Shown: piece after piece, positions 8,218-19,000 of the stretch
How positions within the stretch are numbered: the first letter of the stretch is position 1
Layout: every line of letters begins with the position of its first letter
Assembly: GCA_041391745.1 (NCBI GenBank)
Contig: JAWKNK010000003.1
Coordinates: 231,839-295,838 of the forward strand
Reading direction: 5' to 3'
DNA: 64,000 nucleotides
DNA from: JAIXWP01 sp041391745
Lineage (GTDB): Bacteria; Bacteroidota; Bacteroidia; Flavobacteriales_D; Sanyastnellaceae
Notes under the pieces: generated by a model
What the model saw: the letters and a program-made list of their open reading frames with translations, nothing else
The model's database searches: none
What the model was told of the DNA's origin: nothing
Translations under genes and position numbers: made by a program

Positions 8218-11200
8218 ATGGAAAAGTTTAAAGAATTTAAACCCACGAGTTGGGCCATAAATAATAAAACGGCCATCTACTTGATTACGATATTCATCAC
8301 CCTTGCGGGGATCATGTCGTACAACTCAATACCAAAAGAAAAGTTTCCGGACATCGTAATTCCTACGATTTATGTGCAAACTATTCTACCAAGTACGTCT
8401 CCAAAAGACATTGAAAACTTGGTGACCAAACCGCTAGAAAAACAAATTAAATCTATTTCTGGGGTTAAAAAAGTAACCAGCACTTCGCTCGAAAACTTCA
8501 GCGTAGTTATGGTTGAGTTCAACACAAACGTTGCTGTTCCAATCGCTAAACAAAAGGTTCAAGACGCGGTAGACAAAGCTGAACGCGACCTTCCAAACGA
8601 CCCATTGATGACTCAATCGGTAATGGAAGTGGAGTTCTCTGAAATGCCAATTCTCTTTGTGAACATTGCCGGTGATTATGATCTTGCAAAACTTAAAAAG
8701 TATGCAGACGATTTAAAAGACCGTATCGAAGGTTTGACAGAAATCACGCGCGTAGACATCGTTGGAGCACTTGATAGAGAAATTCAGATCAACGTTGACA
8801 TGTACAAAGCACAGGCTGCCAATATCTCCATGTCGGATATTGAAAACGCTGTGAAGTATGAAAACATGACCATCAACGGTGGTAACATTGATATCGACAA
8901 TAGACAACGCGCCATTAGCGTGAGCGGTGAATTTAAAGATGTAGATCAAATCAAGAATATCGTGATTCGCGGTATGACAGGAGCTACAGTTTTCTTGAAA
9001 GATATCGCTGATGTAAAAGATGGTTTCGCAAAGCAAGAAAGCTTTGGTCGTCTTGATCATAAAAACGTAATCACACTCAACGTTATCAAGCGTGGTGGTG
9101 AAAACTTGATCGAAGCTTCGGATAAAATCTATGAGATCATTGATGAAATGAAGGCGCTGGAATTCCCAGAAAACCTTCAAGTAAAAGTAACTGGTGACCA
9201 ATCTGATGAAACGCGTGTTACACTTCATGATTTGATCAACACAATCATTATCGGTTTCATTTTGGTGACGTTGATTTTGATGTTCTTCATGGGCGCTACC
9301 AACGCGATTTTCGTTGGTCTTTCTGTTCCCCTGTCGATGTTCATCGCCTTTATGGTGTTGCCAGTGATTGGCTTTTCATTAAACATGATTGTACTATTTG
9401 CATTCCTACTCGGTCTTGGTATTGTAGTGGATGATGCAATTGTTGTCATTGAAAATACGCACCGTATTTATGACGGTGGCAAATTGCCAATTAAAGAAGC
9501 AGCCAAGAAAGCTGCTGGCGAGATTTTCCTTCCCGTACTTTCTGGTACAGCAACTACGCTTGCTCCATTCGTTCCTTTGGCATTCTGGGGTGGTATCATT
9601 GGTAAATTCATGTTCTATTTGCCGATTACCTTGATCATTACCTTGACAGCATCTCTGGTTGTAGCCTATATCATCAACCCTGTGTTTGCTGTAGACTTCA
9701 TGACACATGAAGAAACTCCTAACCCTACAAAAAGAAAGAAAACACTTCGTGTGACTACAATTATCTTACTCGCCTTCGCAGCTATTTTCTACATTTCTGG
9801 AAACGTCGGAGTAGGTAACTTCTTAGTAACAATGTGGTTGGTTTTCTTGCTTTACAGATTCGTTCTTGAAAAAGCAATTCACTCTTTCCAAAACAACTTG
9901 TGGCCTAAGTTTCAAGGTGTGTACGCACGATTCTTGGAATGGGCATTAAAGAGACCTCGCACCGTATTTTGGTCTGCAGTGCTCTTGCTTATCATGAGCT
10001 TCTTCGTAACGGCTCTAAGAAGTCCTCAAGTTGTTTTCTTCCCGAAAGGTGAACCCAACTTCGTGTATGTTTATGCTACACTTCCTGTAGGAACAACTCC
10101 TGCAGCAACCGACTCAGTAGCACAACTAATCGAAGATCGTGTGTATGGCGTAATTGGTGAGAACAACCCAGTTGTTAAATCAGTTATTACAAACGTAGCG
10201 GTTGGTGCAAATGAAGATCGGCAAGACAGAGCGACATATCCAAATAAAGCCAAGGTGGGTATCGCTTTCGTGGGCTTTGCCGATCGAAATGGCGAAAGCA
10301 CTTCTGAATATTTAGAAAAGATTCGTGAAGCGGTAAAAGGAATGCCTGGTGTAGAAGTCGCGGTTGACCAAGAGCAAAGCGGACCTCCTACAGCTAAGCC
10401 AATTACCATCGAAATCAGCGGTGAAGACTTGGACGAGTTGATTGAAACTTCTGTTGATGTGAAACTGTATCTTGACGAGTTAGCCATTCCTGGTGTAGAA
10501 GAACTGAAGTCAAACCTTCAGCTCAACAAACCAGAAATTAAGATTGACATCGATCGTGAAAGAGCAAACAGAGAAGGAATTTCCACAGCTCAGATTGGTT
10601 CCGCTTTACGCACTGCAGTTTTCGGTTCGGAGGTTTCTCGATATAGAGACGCAAACGACGATTATCCAATCATGCTTCGTTTCAATGAAGAGCAACGCAA
10701 CAACATCGAAGAAATTCGTAATTTGAAAATCACTTACCGCGATATGAATATGGGCGGTCAAGTGCGCCAGTTGCCGCTTAGCGCTGTTGCCGATGTAAAA
10801 TACACCGCAACGTATGCAGCAATTAAACGCAAAAATCAAAAGCGTGTAATTACACTTTCTTCAAACGTACTTTCTGGTTTTAACCCAAATGAAGTAGTAA
10901 AAAATATCACTGCAGAAATTGAAAAGTACCAAGAAAAAGCTCCAAGCGGAATTTCCATCAGCATGACCGGAGAACAAGAAGAACAAGCGGAAACTGCCGC
11001 ATTCCTGGGGAATGCAGGTCTGGCTGCTATTGGATTGATCATGCTCATTTTGATGCTTCAATTCAACTCCATCGGTCGCTTGTTCATCATCCTCTCTGAA
11101 ATCTTGTTCAGTATCATCGGGGTACTCCTTGGTCTGGCAATCTTCGGAATGGATATTTCAATTGTAATGACTGGAGTTGGTATCGTAGCACTCGCAGGTA

Positions 11201-11598
11201 TTGTCGTGCGGAATGGTATATTACTCGTTGAGTTTACCGATATTCTGAGAAAAGACGGAATGAGCTTGCACGATGCAATTGTTGAAGCAGGTCGTGTACG
11301 TATGACGCCCGTACTCCTTACAGCCACAGCTACAATTCTTGGTATGATTCCATTGGCTGTTGGTTTCAACATCGACTTCGTGTCGTTGTTTACAGAACTC
11401 AACCCTAAAATCTACTTCGGTGGTGATAGCGTGGCATTCTGGGGACCACTTTCATGGACAATCGTATTCGGATTGAGCTTTGCGACATTGATTACATTGA
11501 TCCTCGTTCCTGTGATGTATGAAATCTCAGAACAAACTAAAGCGAAGTTTATGAAGCGTTTTGGAAAGAAGAATGAAATTTCCGAAACTGGTCATTAA
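8218..11598 (+). CDS. RND family efflux transporter permease (AcrB/MexB-like)
   Basis: 1126 residues with the RND duplication: TM1 at about 20-38, a large periplasmic loop, TM2-6 (about 340-490), a second loop and TM8-12 (about 920-1105). The proton-relay aspartates are in GLGIVVDDAIVVIENTHR of TM4. Motif A-like IPKEKFPDIVIP near the N-terminus suggests the hydrophobe/amphiphile or heavy-metal RND branch; substrates cannot be told by eye. About 70 residues after TM6 hold extra hydrophobic segments, which I believe are common in Bacteroidota members. Last gene of the tetR operon, followed by a terminator. Confidence 0.95.
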   Translation: MEKFKEFKPTSWAINNKTAIYLITIFITLAGIMSYNSIPKEKFPDIVIPTIYVQTILPSTSPKDIENLVTKPLEKQIKSISGVKKVTSTSLENFSVVMVEFNTNVAVPIAKQKVQDAVDKAERDLPNDPLMTQSVMEVEFSEMPILFVNIAGDYDLAKLKKYADDLKDRIEGLTEITRVDIVGALDREIQINVDMYKAQAANISMSDIENAVKYENMTINGGNIDIDNRQRAISVSGEFKDVDQIKNIVIRGMTGATVFLKDIADVKDGFAKQESFGRLDHKNVITLNVIKRGGENLIEASDKIYEIIDEMKALEFPENLQVKVTGDQSDETRVTLHDLINTIIIGFILVTLILMFFMGATNAIFVGLSVPLSMFIAFMVLPVIGFSLNMIVLFAFLLGLGIVVDDAIVVIENTHRIYDGGKLPIKEAAKKAAGEIFLPVLSGTATTLAPFVPLAFWGGIIGKFMFYLPITLIITLTASLVVAYIINPVFAVDFMTHEETPNPTKRKKTLRVTTIILLAFAAIFYISGNVGVGNFLVTMWLVFLLYRFVLEKAIHSFQNNLWPKFQGVYARFLEWALKRPRTVFWSAVLLLIMSFFVTALRSPQVVFFPKGEPNFVYVYATLPVGTTPAATDSVAQLIEDRVYGVIGENNPVVKSVITNVAVGANEDRQDRATYPNKAKVGIAFVGFADRNGESTSEYLEKIREAVKGMPGVEVAVDQEQSGPPTAKPITIEISGEDLDELIETSVDVKLYLDELAIPGVEELKSNLQLNKPEIKIDIDRERANREGISTAQIGSALRTAVFGSEVSRYRDANDDYPIMLRFNEEQRNNIEEIRNLKITYRDMNMGGQVRQLPLSAVADVKYTATYAAIKRKNQKRVITLSSNVLSGFNPNEVVKNITAEIEKYQEKAPSGISISMTGEQEEQAETAAFLGNAGLAAIGLIMLILMLQFNSIGRLFIILSEILFSIIGVLLGLAIFGMDISIVMTGVGIVALAGIVVRNGILLVEFTDILRKDGMSLHDAIVEAGRVRMTPVLLTATATILGMIPLAVGFNIDFVSLFTELNPKIYFGGDSVAFWGPLSWTIVFGLSFATLITLILVPVMYEISEQTKAKFMKRFGKKNEISETGH

Positions 11599-11617
11599 GC
11601 TTATAAAATCAAGCAAT

Positions 11618-11650
11618 AAAAAAGGCGGACTCAATAAGTCCGCCTTTTTT
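11618..11650. terminator. Bidirectional terminator between RND operon and TPR gene
   Basis: Stem GGCGGACT / AGTCCGCC with a 5-base loop is flanked by an A6 run and a T6 run, so it can end transcription from both convergent genes. Confidence 0.9.
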
Positions 11651-11669
11651 GTTTCCTTCATCAAAGTTC

Positions 11670-12680
11670 CTACTCCGTCAGTAGTTTGTCAGCTCTAAGT
11701 TTATAATATCCATTCTCATTTGAAATAAGCTTCAATAGCTTTGTTCCCTTTGCAATGTCTCCACTTAAATATACTGAGGCGGCATAGTAAAAAGTGCGAT
11801 CCACCTCAAACGCACTGAAGCTCGCATTGCTCTGCTTTTCAAAAAACACTTTTGCCTCTTCAAAATTTCCCATCTTGTAATTAGCAATACCAGCATAAAA
11901 AAGCAAGTTCAAATCATTGCTGTTTTCTTCTAACTGTCTTCTTGCCAAAACATCAACCCCCTGCCAGTTACCCGAAGCAACAGCGCCCGCAATCGAAATA
12001 TATTGATGTTCGCTGATTTGTGGCAGAGCCATTACCTTCTCGGATGTCTCGGCAGCAGCCTTATTCTCAAATCGAGCGTCCAAACCAAACTCTGGTGTAA
12101 ACAATGTCGCATCCTCGAGCTGTGGAATTTCATAAAACATAACACCTGCAATCCATAACAATCGCTGCTTTGAATGCAAAGCCTTTTCACCTATTTCCGG
12201 AGGTGCTAACTCCAAAAGCGTCACGCCTTTCGGTTCTATATAATCCAAAGAAATAACCACCCTCCTCTTTTCTTCTCCAGCTCCCTGCACTTTTCGTTGC
12301 ATTCTATTTTTGATGGGAACTGGCTCAATTTTATTTTCTAAAACTATATTTTCCGATAAATCTGAAACCGGTGCAGCATATATTTCATCTATAATTTCCG
12401 CGCTCACTTCAGTCATTTTGAACTGTGATTTCTGAGATGAATAAACGCTCCAAATGAGCATCCCTGAAACTACTACGACAATTGGAATTAGCGACTTAAT
12501 CATTAACCGTTTCACTATTCCCAAATGTCGAATGCGATACCCTTCTATTGCATCTCGCACAAACGCATTGTTTGAAGCAAGCACCTTCAATTCTTTTCTT
12601 CTAGAAAAATTTAACGTGCCCCTCGCCATAGCACGAAGCTCTCTTTCCGTGGGAAATGCTATTTCTGTGCTCGACTTCAT
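11670..12680 (-). CDS. Membrane-anchored TPR protein, probable anti-sigma partner
   Basis: 336 residues. A basic cytoplasmic N-terminus (about 1-60) precedes one transmembrane helix (about 61-80, LIPIVVVVSGMLIWSVY) and a periplasmic part. The C-terminal third (about 225-336) has TPR-like helices (LNLLFYAGIANYKMGNFEEAKVFFEKQ). No FecR or zinc anti-sigma motif was recognised. Its ATG overlaps the stop of the upstream sigma factor gene by four bases (ATGA), so the two are translationally coupled. Coupled membrane protein plus sigma factor is the usual arrangement of an anti-sigma pair; the role is inferred from that. I see no signal peptide. Confidence 0.75.
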   Translation of the reverse strand: MKSSTEIAFPTERELRAMARGTLNFSRRKELKVLASNNAFVRDAIEGYRIRHLGIVKRLMIKSLIPIVVVVSGMLIWSVYSSQKSQFKMTEVSAEIIDEIYAAPVSDLSENIVLENKIEPVPIKNRMQRKVQGAGEEKRRVVISLDYIEPKGVTLLELAPPEIGEKALHSKQRLLWIAGVMFYEIPQLEDATLFTPEFGLDARFENKAAAETSEKVMALPQISEHQYISIAGAVASGNWQGVDVLARRQLEENSNDLNLLFYAGIANYKMGNFEEAKVFFEKQSNASFSAFEVDRTFYYAASVYLSGDIAKGTKLLKLISNENGYYKLRADKLLTE

Positions 12681-13219
12681 GACATCAATTTCAATAATAT
12701 TTGTTTCAAATTTCGCTTTCCATTTTGGATATGCGACTTTACCTCTAATAAGCTGTAACCACTCAATTCGCTGACTTCCTTATATGACTTTTCTTCTAAG
12801 TAAAAAAGTTCAATACACTTAGATTGTGGTGGCGACAATTTTGCAATAGCCCTTTCAACTACACTTGCTTTCCAATTCAACTCCTCAACCGAATGTTCAT
12901 TCGGTTCAGAATTCATTCTCACATATTTCTCTTCTCTCTTTTCTTTCGCCTCTTCACTTCTAATGCTCATCAAACACTTGTTTTTTGTCACTACGTATAT
13001 CCAAGTGCTAAACTCCTCCACCCCACTCATGTCCGATCCTATCAAATGCTCATAAACTTCACTCACCAAATCCTTCGCTCTCGCTTCATTCTTCAAGTAC
13101 TTCATGCACACTCCAAAAACAAGGTGTCTATACTTCTCGAATAAAAACGACAAAAGAGTGTCGTTCCTTCCACTTTTAAGAAGGTCCAACAACTCTTTAT
13201 CGTTCTTTTCATGATACAT
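12677..13219 (-). CDS. ECF-type RNA polymerase sigma-70 factor
   Basis: 180 residues. Region 2 (about 22-95) shows LFEKYRHLVFGVCMKYLKN, then EARAKDLVSEVYEHL and the melting segment FSTWIYVVTKNKCL. Region 4 (about 118-175) shows LSPPQSKCIELFYLEEKSYKEV with a helix-turn-helix ending KSHIQNGKRNLKQIL. There is no region 1 or 3, as expected for group 4 sigma factors. It lies 37 bases after the plug-like gene and overlaps the membrane TPR gene by four bases, forming a receptor-like/sigma/antagonist operon reminiscent of, but not the same as, FecA-FecI-FecR. Targets unknown. Confidence 0.93.
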   Translation of the reverse strand: MYHEKNDKELLDLLKSGRNDTLLSFLFEKYRHLVFGVCMKYLKNEARAKDLVSEVYEHLIGSDMSGVEEFSTWIYVVTKNKCLMSIRSEEAKEKREEKYVRMNSEPNEHSVEELNWKASVVERAIAKLSPPQSKCIELFYLEEKSYKEVSELSGYSLLEVKSHIQNGKRNLKQILLKLMS

Positions 13220-13256
13220 GGTGATATTTTATACATCTGATACAATGAAGATGATT

Positions 13257-13982
13257 TTAATTCCCTTGGGAAGCCATTTTTTCGTTGTAAAGTTCCAGGT
13301 AACTTTTCGTTTCTATCACGATAACTCCACCCGTTGTATCGCCATATTTTGCAGGCACTCCTCCTGTATACACCATCATACGGCTGATTCCGCTGCTAGG
13401 AATGTTCGGCACATTTTCGCGAATTTTTACCCCGTCTATCATATAAATTACAGCTCCACTTCTGCTGCCGCGGAAGTACAATTCTTCCCCGTTAGCACTT
13501 TTCTTGATGTCAGATGTCAACGATGCAGCTATATTTTTCAAGTTGCCACCATGCGAAACAGACATCTGTTGAAGCTCTTTAGCCTGAATTTGAGTTACGT
13601 TACCCCCATCCACTTGAATTAGTGGGATCTTGTAAGTAATGATATCCAATGTGTTCAACTCGCCCATTTCATGCAAAGTCACCACTGGAAGACGAGTGAT
13701 TTTATCTGGATTCACTTGAACACTTGTGTACTCAAGTTTTTCCATTCCAACCATGCGAAACTCAAGATTGTAAATTCCAGATGATAGCGGCTTCAACTTG
13801 AATTTACCCAATGAGTCTGTGGTTGCACCAACTACAGAACTCCCCACCATTGTAATCACCTGGGCAGACTCAATCGGTTTGCCTGCAGCGTCTACCACCT
13901 TCCCGTGAATTTCACCGAAGGCTTGAGCTGTGCTGTTAATATTCATTAATAAGAGTGCAAAGAGAAAAATTGTGTACTTCAT
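13257..13982 (-). CDS. Plug-only TonB-receptor-like protein (CarboxypepD_reg plus plug, no barrel)
   Basis: 241 residues. A signal peptide (1-21, ends STAQA) precedes a carboxypeptidase-regulatory-like beta sandwich (about 24-105, GKVVDAAGKPIESAQV ... TTDSLGKFKLKPL). A TonB-receptor plug follows (about 126-228, with ELYFRGSRSGAVIYMIDGVKI and GGVPAKYGDTTGGVIVIET). A normal receptor would continue into a barrel of several hundred residues. Here the frame stops 13 residues past the plug, and only 37 bases separate it from the sigma factor start, so no barrel sequence exists nearby. Probably periplasmic. It may act as a sensor or decoy plug for the sigma pathway; that is speculation. Confidence 0.85.
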   Translation of the reverse strand: MKYTIFLFALLLMNINSTAQAFGEIHGKVVDAAGKPIESAQVITMVGSSVVGATTDSLGKFKLKPLSSGIYNLEFRMVGMEKLEYTSVQVNPDKITRLPVVTLHEMGELNTLDIITYKIPLIQVDGGNVTQIQAKELQQMSVSHGGNLKNIAASLTSDIKKSANGEELYFRGSRSGAVIYMIDGVKIRENVPNIPSSGISRMMVYTGGVPAKYGDTTGGVIVIETKSYLELYNEKMASQGN

Positions 13983-14063
13983 ATACTTGTTATTTCCCTA
14001 AGGATGCAGACAATTGACAAATTCCATAACCTATATCAATTTTTTTTAATAGAACTTTGAAAC

Positions 14064-14071
14064 TACCTTTG
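14064..14071 (+). promoter_or_regulatory. -7 element TACCTTTG before purF-like gene
   Basis: A perfect TAnnTTTG, followed by CACCCC, lies 37 bases before the ATG. The preceding bases are T-rich without a clear -33 TTG. The 125-bp gap is divergent, shared with the plug-like gene. Confidence 0.5.
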
Positions 14072-14107
14072 CACCCCATTCAATAATTCAGTTGTATACG
14101 CTCCTAC

Positions 14108-16009
14108 ATGAGTGACGCGATCAAGCACGAGTGCGGTATAGCACTTCTCCGACTGAAGAAACCTCTTCAGCACTACTCCGAGAAATACGGGACTCCATTT
14201 TACGGCCTCAACAAAATGTATCTCCTCATGGAGAAACAACACAACAGAGGTCAAGACGGTGCCGGATTAGCAAACATCAAACTCAGTCCACAACCAGGCA
14301 AAAAGTACATCAGCAGAGTTCGTTCAAATGATAGCGCTCCTATCAAAGATTTGTTCTCTCGCGTGATGGGTCGCTTTACTGAGCTTGAAAAAAATGATCC
14401 GGATAAACTCAAGGACCCTCAGTTTCTCAAAGAAAATTATGCCTTCACAGGAGAACTATTTCTTGGTCACCTGAGATACGGAACCTTCGGTGGAAATAGC
14501 ATTGAAAACTGTCACCCTTTCCTGCGGCAAAACAACTGGATGACCAGAAACTTGGTGGTCGCCGGTAACTTCAACCTTACAAACGTTGATGAACTTTTTG
14601 GACTTTTGGTAGACCTCGGTCAGCACCCAAAAGAAAAAACAGACACAGTTACCGTAATGGAAAAAATTGGTCACTTCCTTGACGAAGAAAACCAATTCCT
14701 ATTCGATCAATACAAAACACTTGGATATAGCAATCAACAAATTTCTGATTTGATTGCTCAAAATATCGACGTACAGCGCGTCCTCACCAGAGCTTCTCGT
14801 GAGTTCGACGGCGGCTATACGATGTGCGGACTTCTTGGTCATGGCGATGCTTTCGTGATGCGCGACCCTAACGGCATCAGACCAGCATACTACTACGAAG
14901 ATGATGAAATCTGCGTGGTGGCCTCAGAAAGACCTCCTATCCAAGCAGCTTTTAATATTCCTGTAGATGAAATAAAAGAAATCGAACCCGGCTTCGCTTA
15001 TATCATCAAAAAAGACGGAAGAACTTATACCAAGCAAATTCGCGAGCCACAGCAAAAATTATCTTGCTCATTCGAACGTATCTATTTCTCTAGAGGAAAC
15101 GACAGAGACATTTACAACGAAAGACAAAATCTAGGTAAAAATGTTGTACCGCGAATTCTTGAAAATGTAAATCACGACCTCGACAATACAGTGTTCTCAT
15201 TCATTCCTAACACAGCTGAAACAGCTTTCTATGGAATGATTAAAGCACTAGAAGATGTCTTGAACGAAAGAAAAATTCAACAGATTACTTCTCTCGGTCA
15301 AAACTGGACAAAAGAAAAAGTAGAAGTTATTCTAAAGCAACGCGCGCGAATTGAAAAAATCGCAATCAAAGACGCAAAGCTCCGTACGTTCATCACCCAA
15401 GACTCCGCTCGCGACGATATGGTAGCCCACGTGTACGATGTTACTCATGGCACTGTAAAAAGAAAAACGGACAACCTTGTAGTCATAGATGACTCGATTG
15501 TGAGAGGTACTACACTGAAGAAATCAATCATCAAAATGCTTGATCGATTGCAGCCAAAGAAAATTGTTATCGTTTCTTCAGCTCCTCAAATTAGATTCCC
15601 TGATTGCTACGGTATTGACATGGCTAAAATGGGAGACTTCATCGCCTTTCAAGCCGCCGTTGAGCTTCTAAAAGAAAGAAACATGACAAGCGTGCTAGAT
15701 GTCGTTTACAAAAAATGTAAAGACCAAGAAGGCGCTGCAAAAGAACATGTCAAGAACTATGTAAAAGAAGTTTACGAACCTTTCACAGCCGATGAAATAT
15801 CTGCGAAAGTTGCACAGCTTGTAACTCCACAAGGAATTGGCGCTAAGGTGGAAGTCATTTTCCAAACCATTGAAGGCCTTCACCAAGCATGCCCAAATCA
15901 CCTCGGCGATTGGTATTTTACAGGAAACTACCCAACCCCGGGAGGAAATATGGTGGTCAACAAATCCTTCATCAACTACATGGAAGGTCGCAACGAAAGA
16001 GCTTATTAA
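14108..16009 (+). CDS. Amidophosphoribosyltransferase-family protein (PurF-like, long Bacteroidota form)
   Basis: 633 residues. It carries a class II glutamine amidotransferase domain with the nucleophile Cys9 in KHECGIALL, so eight residues must be removed to free the cysteine. QHNRGQDGAG and the FTGELFLGHLRYGT block follow. The C-terminal phosphoribosyltransferase domain has the PRPP loop VIDDSIVRGTTLKKS (about 459-473). PurF makes 5-phosphoribosylamine, the first step of purine synthesis. The protein is longer than typical PurF (about 470-510), with insertions in both halves. I recall this long form as a second PurF-like protein in Flavobacteriia, so canonical activity is likely but not certain. 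Monocistronic. Confidence 0.88.
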   Translation: MSDAIKHECGIALLRLKKPLQHYSEKYGTPFYGLNKMYLLMEKQHNRGQDGAGLANIKLSPQPGKKYISRVRSNDSAPIKDLFSRVMGRFTELEKNDPDKLKDPQFLKENYAFTGELFLGHLRYGTFGGNSIENCHPFLRQNNWMTRNLVVAGNFNLTNVDELFGLLVDLGQHPKEKTDTVTVMEKIGHFLDEENQFLFDQYKTLGYSNQQISDLIAQNIDVQRVLTRASREFDGGYTMCGLLGHGDAFVMRDPNGIRPAYYYEDDEICVVASERPPIQAAFNIPVDEIKEIEPGFAYIIKKDGRTYTKQIREPQQKLSCSFERIYFSRGNDRDIYNERQNLGKNVVPRILENVNHDLDNTVFSFIPNTAETAFYGMIKALEDVLNERKIQQITSLGQNWTKEKVEVILKQRARIEKIAIKDAKLRTFITQDSARDDMVAHVYDVTHGTVKRKTDNLVVIDDSIVRGTTLKKSIIKMLDRLQPKKIVIVSSAPQIRFPDCYGIDMAKMGDFIAFQAAVELLKERNMTSVLDVVYKKCKDQEGAAKEHVKNYVKEVYEPFTADEISAKVAQLVTPQGIGAKVEVIFQTIEGLHQACPNHLGDWYFTGNYPTPGGNMVVNKSFINYMEGRNERAY

Positions 16010-16026
16010 TTTTTTCTTTAAATAAA

Positions 16027-16052
16027 AAAACCCCGTCTTTCGACGGGGTTTT
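16027..16052. terminator. Bidirectional terminator after the purF-like gene
   Basis: Stem AAAACCCCGTC / GACGGGGTTTT with a TTTC loop lies between two convergent genes, with A-rich and T-rich flanks. Confidence 0.9.
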
Positions 16053-16071
16053 CTTTTTCTATTCAATTCTA

Positions 16072-19000
16072 TTATTTCTGAATCATCAACTTCTCATGTT
16101 GAACATTCTCGTTACCGACAATTTCAATATGATATGTTCCAGAAGCATATGCACTAACATCTAATGTTGTGGTCGCTCCCTGATTCATTGTCAACTGCAT
16201 TGCATCTACAAGCTTACCTGCGTTATCGAAAATTTTAACTTGGTATACTGTAGCTTCTCCGCCGTTGTAAAGATTCAATTGATTTTTAGCTGGGTTTGGA
16301 TACATTCCGATCATTCCATTAGCAACAACCTCTGTGACGCTAATTGGATTGTCAACACAGTTATGTGTCAATACAGGAGAAGTAATGAAACAAGCTGGAA
16401 CCAATGAAGATACAACTGTAATTACAACGTCAGCATCATTCGGGAATGGACCAACCTGAATAGTACCCATGAAGTTCACATTATACTGAGACTGATTGTA
16501 GCTATTTGTAACCACATATGGCGCACCATTTCCTAAATCAGTGATCTGCATGTTGATGATGAAGTTCTCTTCGTCTCCTTCAACGCAATCAGTCGTATAG
16601 GTAATAGATGGCCAATCACAATTGTACACACATGAACCATCGTCTTCTGTTGCTGTTGGGTTGTAGTTCAACGCTGTGTTGTCTGTACATCCCAATACTG
16701 CGTCGTAGTTACAAGAACCATCATCAATAGTTGCTGACGAATCATAGTTAGAAGCCTGTGGATCCATACAACCCGCACATGTCAAGTACTCACAACTTCC
16801 ATTATCGAAAATAGCTGCTGCGTAGTAATTACATGCACCAGGGTCCGTACAACCAAACTGAGTGTTGTACACACATGAACCGTCATTTATCGTTGCGTTC
16901 GCATTGTAGTTAACAGCGTTCGGATCTGTACAACCAAATACGTCCGGATTCACATTGATACAACCGTTGTTTGGAGGCAAGTTGCCCAAACAAACTCCAT
17001 AAATATCAACTGAAGGAGAACCTGCCACGTCGCCGCAGTCATATCCCCATGTAGCACAGTTGAAATCTACTGGTTGACCTACCCAGTTGTAAGCACCATT
17101 ATCTGCGAATCCATCACCCAACCAAGCCAATACTCCGATACTGTGTTGTGTTCCATCACAGTCACAAATAGTGATCTCATTATTACAGTTTCCGGTTGTA
17201 TAAACTTGAACTGGTGAAGTTGATCCGTCACTCAATTCATAGAAGAAACTATAAGTAGTGTTTGGCTGGAAGTTGTAAATCTGAGTTGATTCACCACTAG
17301 TAATTTCACCTTCAGCGTAAGTCAAAGTTGTGTACGTTCCGCCCATTGGACCAACATAAACTGCCACAACACTACAATCTCCATTATAATCGAAATTCAG
17401 AGATACAGATGGTGTAAGCGTTTCGTTTGCAGAGTCCACACAAGCTTCTGGTACGATATCGAAGTCGAGGTTTGAACATGCGTTGTTAGAACCTACACAG
17501 AAGTTAGCGATGTATGATGAACCAAAGTCCCCAACTACATCCAACAACACATTTCCTTGAGCATCTGTAACTGTAGCGTATCCTAAGAATTCACAATCTG
17601 ATCCACCCAATCCATCACCAAAATCATCATAAAGCGCAAAAGTGTAACAACCAGGTACTAGACACATTGGTTGTGTTACCATTGTATAAGGATCTGTAAA
17701 GAAGTCTAACCCGAATGAGTACACCACTTCTCCCGCGCCATTGATGACGTCAAGCGCAGTCTCTCCTGGATAGCAATCGATAGCAACCTCAACATAAACT
17801 CCTTCGCACAATCCTTCCACACAGCCGTTTGCTGGAGGTAAATTACCGCTACATACTGTATAAGGGTCTAACGTAACTCCCAATCCTGAGTCGTCACAGT
17901 CAAAGCCCCACAATTGACAGTTGAAATCAACCGGCAACTCGTCATTCCATAGGTAAGTTCCATCGTCAAGGAAACCATCTCCCAACCATGCTAAAGCCTC
18001 AATAGGAAGCGTTGTTCCAGCGCAGTCGCAAATTGTTTCACCACTCAAACAGTTTGCTGAAGAGTAATTCACCAAATTCGATTGCTCGCCATTATCCAAC
18101 GTGAAGAACAACCAATAATCAACTCCTGGAGCGAAATAATAAGTCTCAACACTTCCATTCACAATTCCATCACCCGTCAAATCCAGAACGTCAAAATTAA
18201 ATCCTCCATCTGGTGAGTAGTATAATCCAGTCACTCCACAAGTTCCTACATAATCAAAATACAAGTCTGCACTTGCATAGGTTGTAGAACCTACCGTGAT
18301 ACACTCTCCCTCAAGTACATCTAGGTTAGCAAACCCACAAGTATTTTGACAGTTTGTAGTCACAAATGAATAGTTGTTACTTACTGTTCCATCACTCAAT
18401 ACTACATAGTAGATGTAGTTCAAGTTGTTCAACAACCCTGTGATGTACATAGACTCTCCAGAAGTAAATCCGAATGAAGATGCGTCAAGATAAACCCATC
18501 CTTCTACTGAATTGTAAGTGTAAATTCCGTCTACGGTACAATCACCTGTGTAGTTGGCAACAATCTCAAACTGATTTAGATTGTCAATACAATTCACATA
18601 TGTTGCTGATGAAGATGTAAATGCACAAGGCTCAGATCCAACACAGAAAGAATATGAATCTTGGAATGTGTAGTTAGGATCTCCGTCAAAAAGAACATTC
18701 AAATCTGCATCATATGCATAAAAGAATCCATCAACAGCACAGTCGATCGGGTTAGCAACGCTCAAACCGTCTCCGAACTCATCATAAATCTCGAATGTGT
18801 AGCAACCTGGTGTCAAACAAAGTGTAGTCACATAAGCAACATCTCCTTGAGGGCCATTTGGATAAGCACCAGGAAATACGTTGTAAACTGGTTGATTGAA
18901 TTGATCGAAAAGCGTCCAAGAAACTTCAGCACCCCAACAGTCTGGATTGATGACAAAGGTTACTTCTTGACATCCTGGAAGACCGCAGTCACCAAGAATA

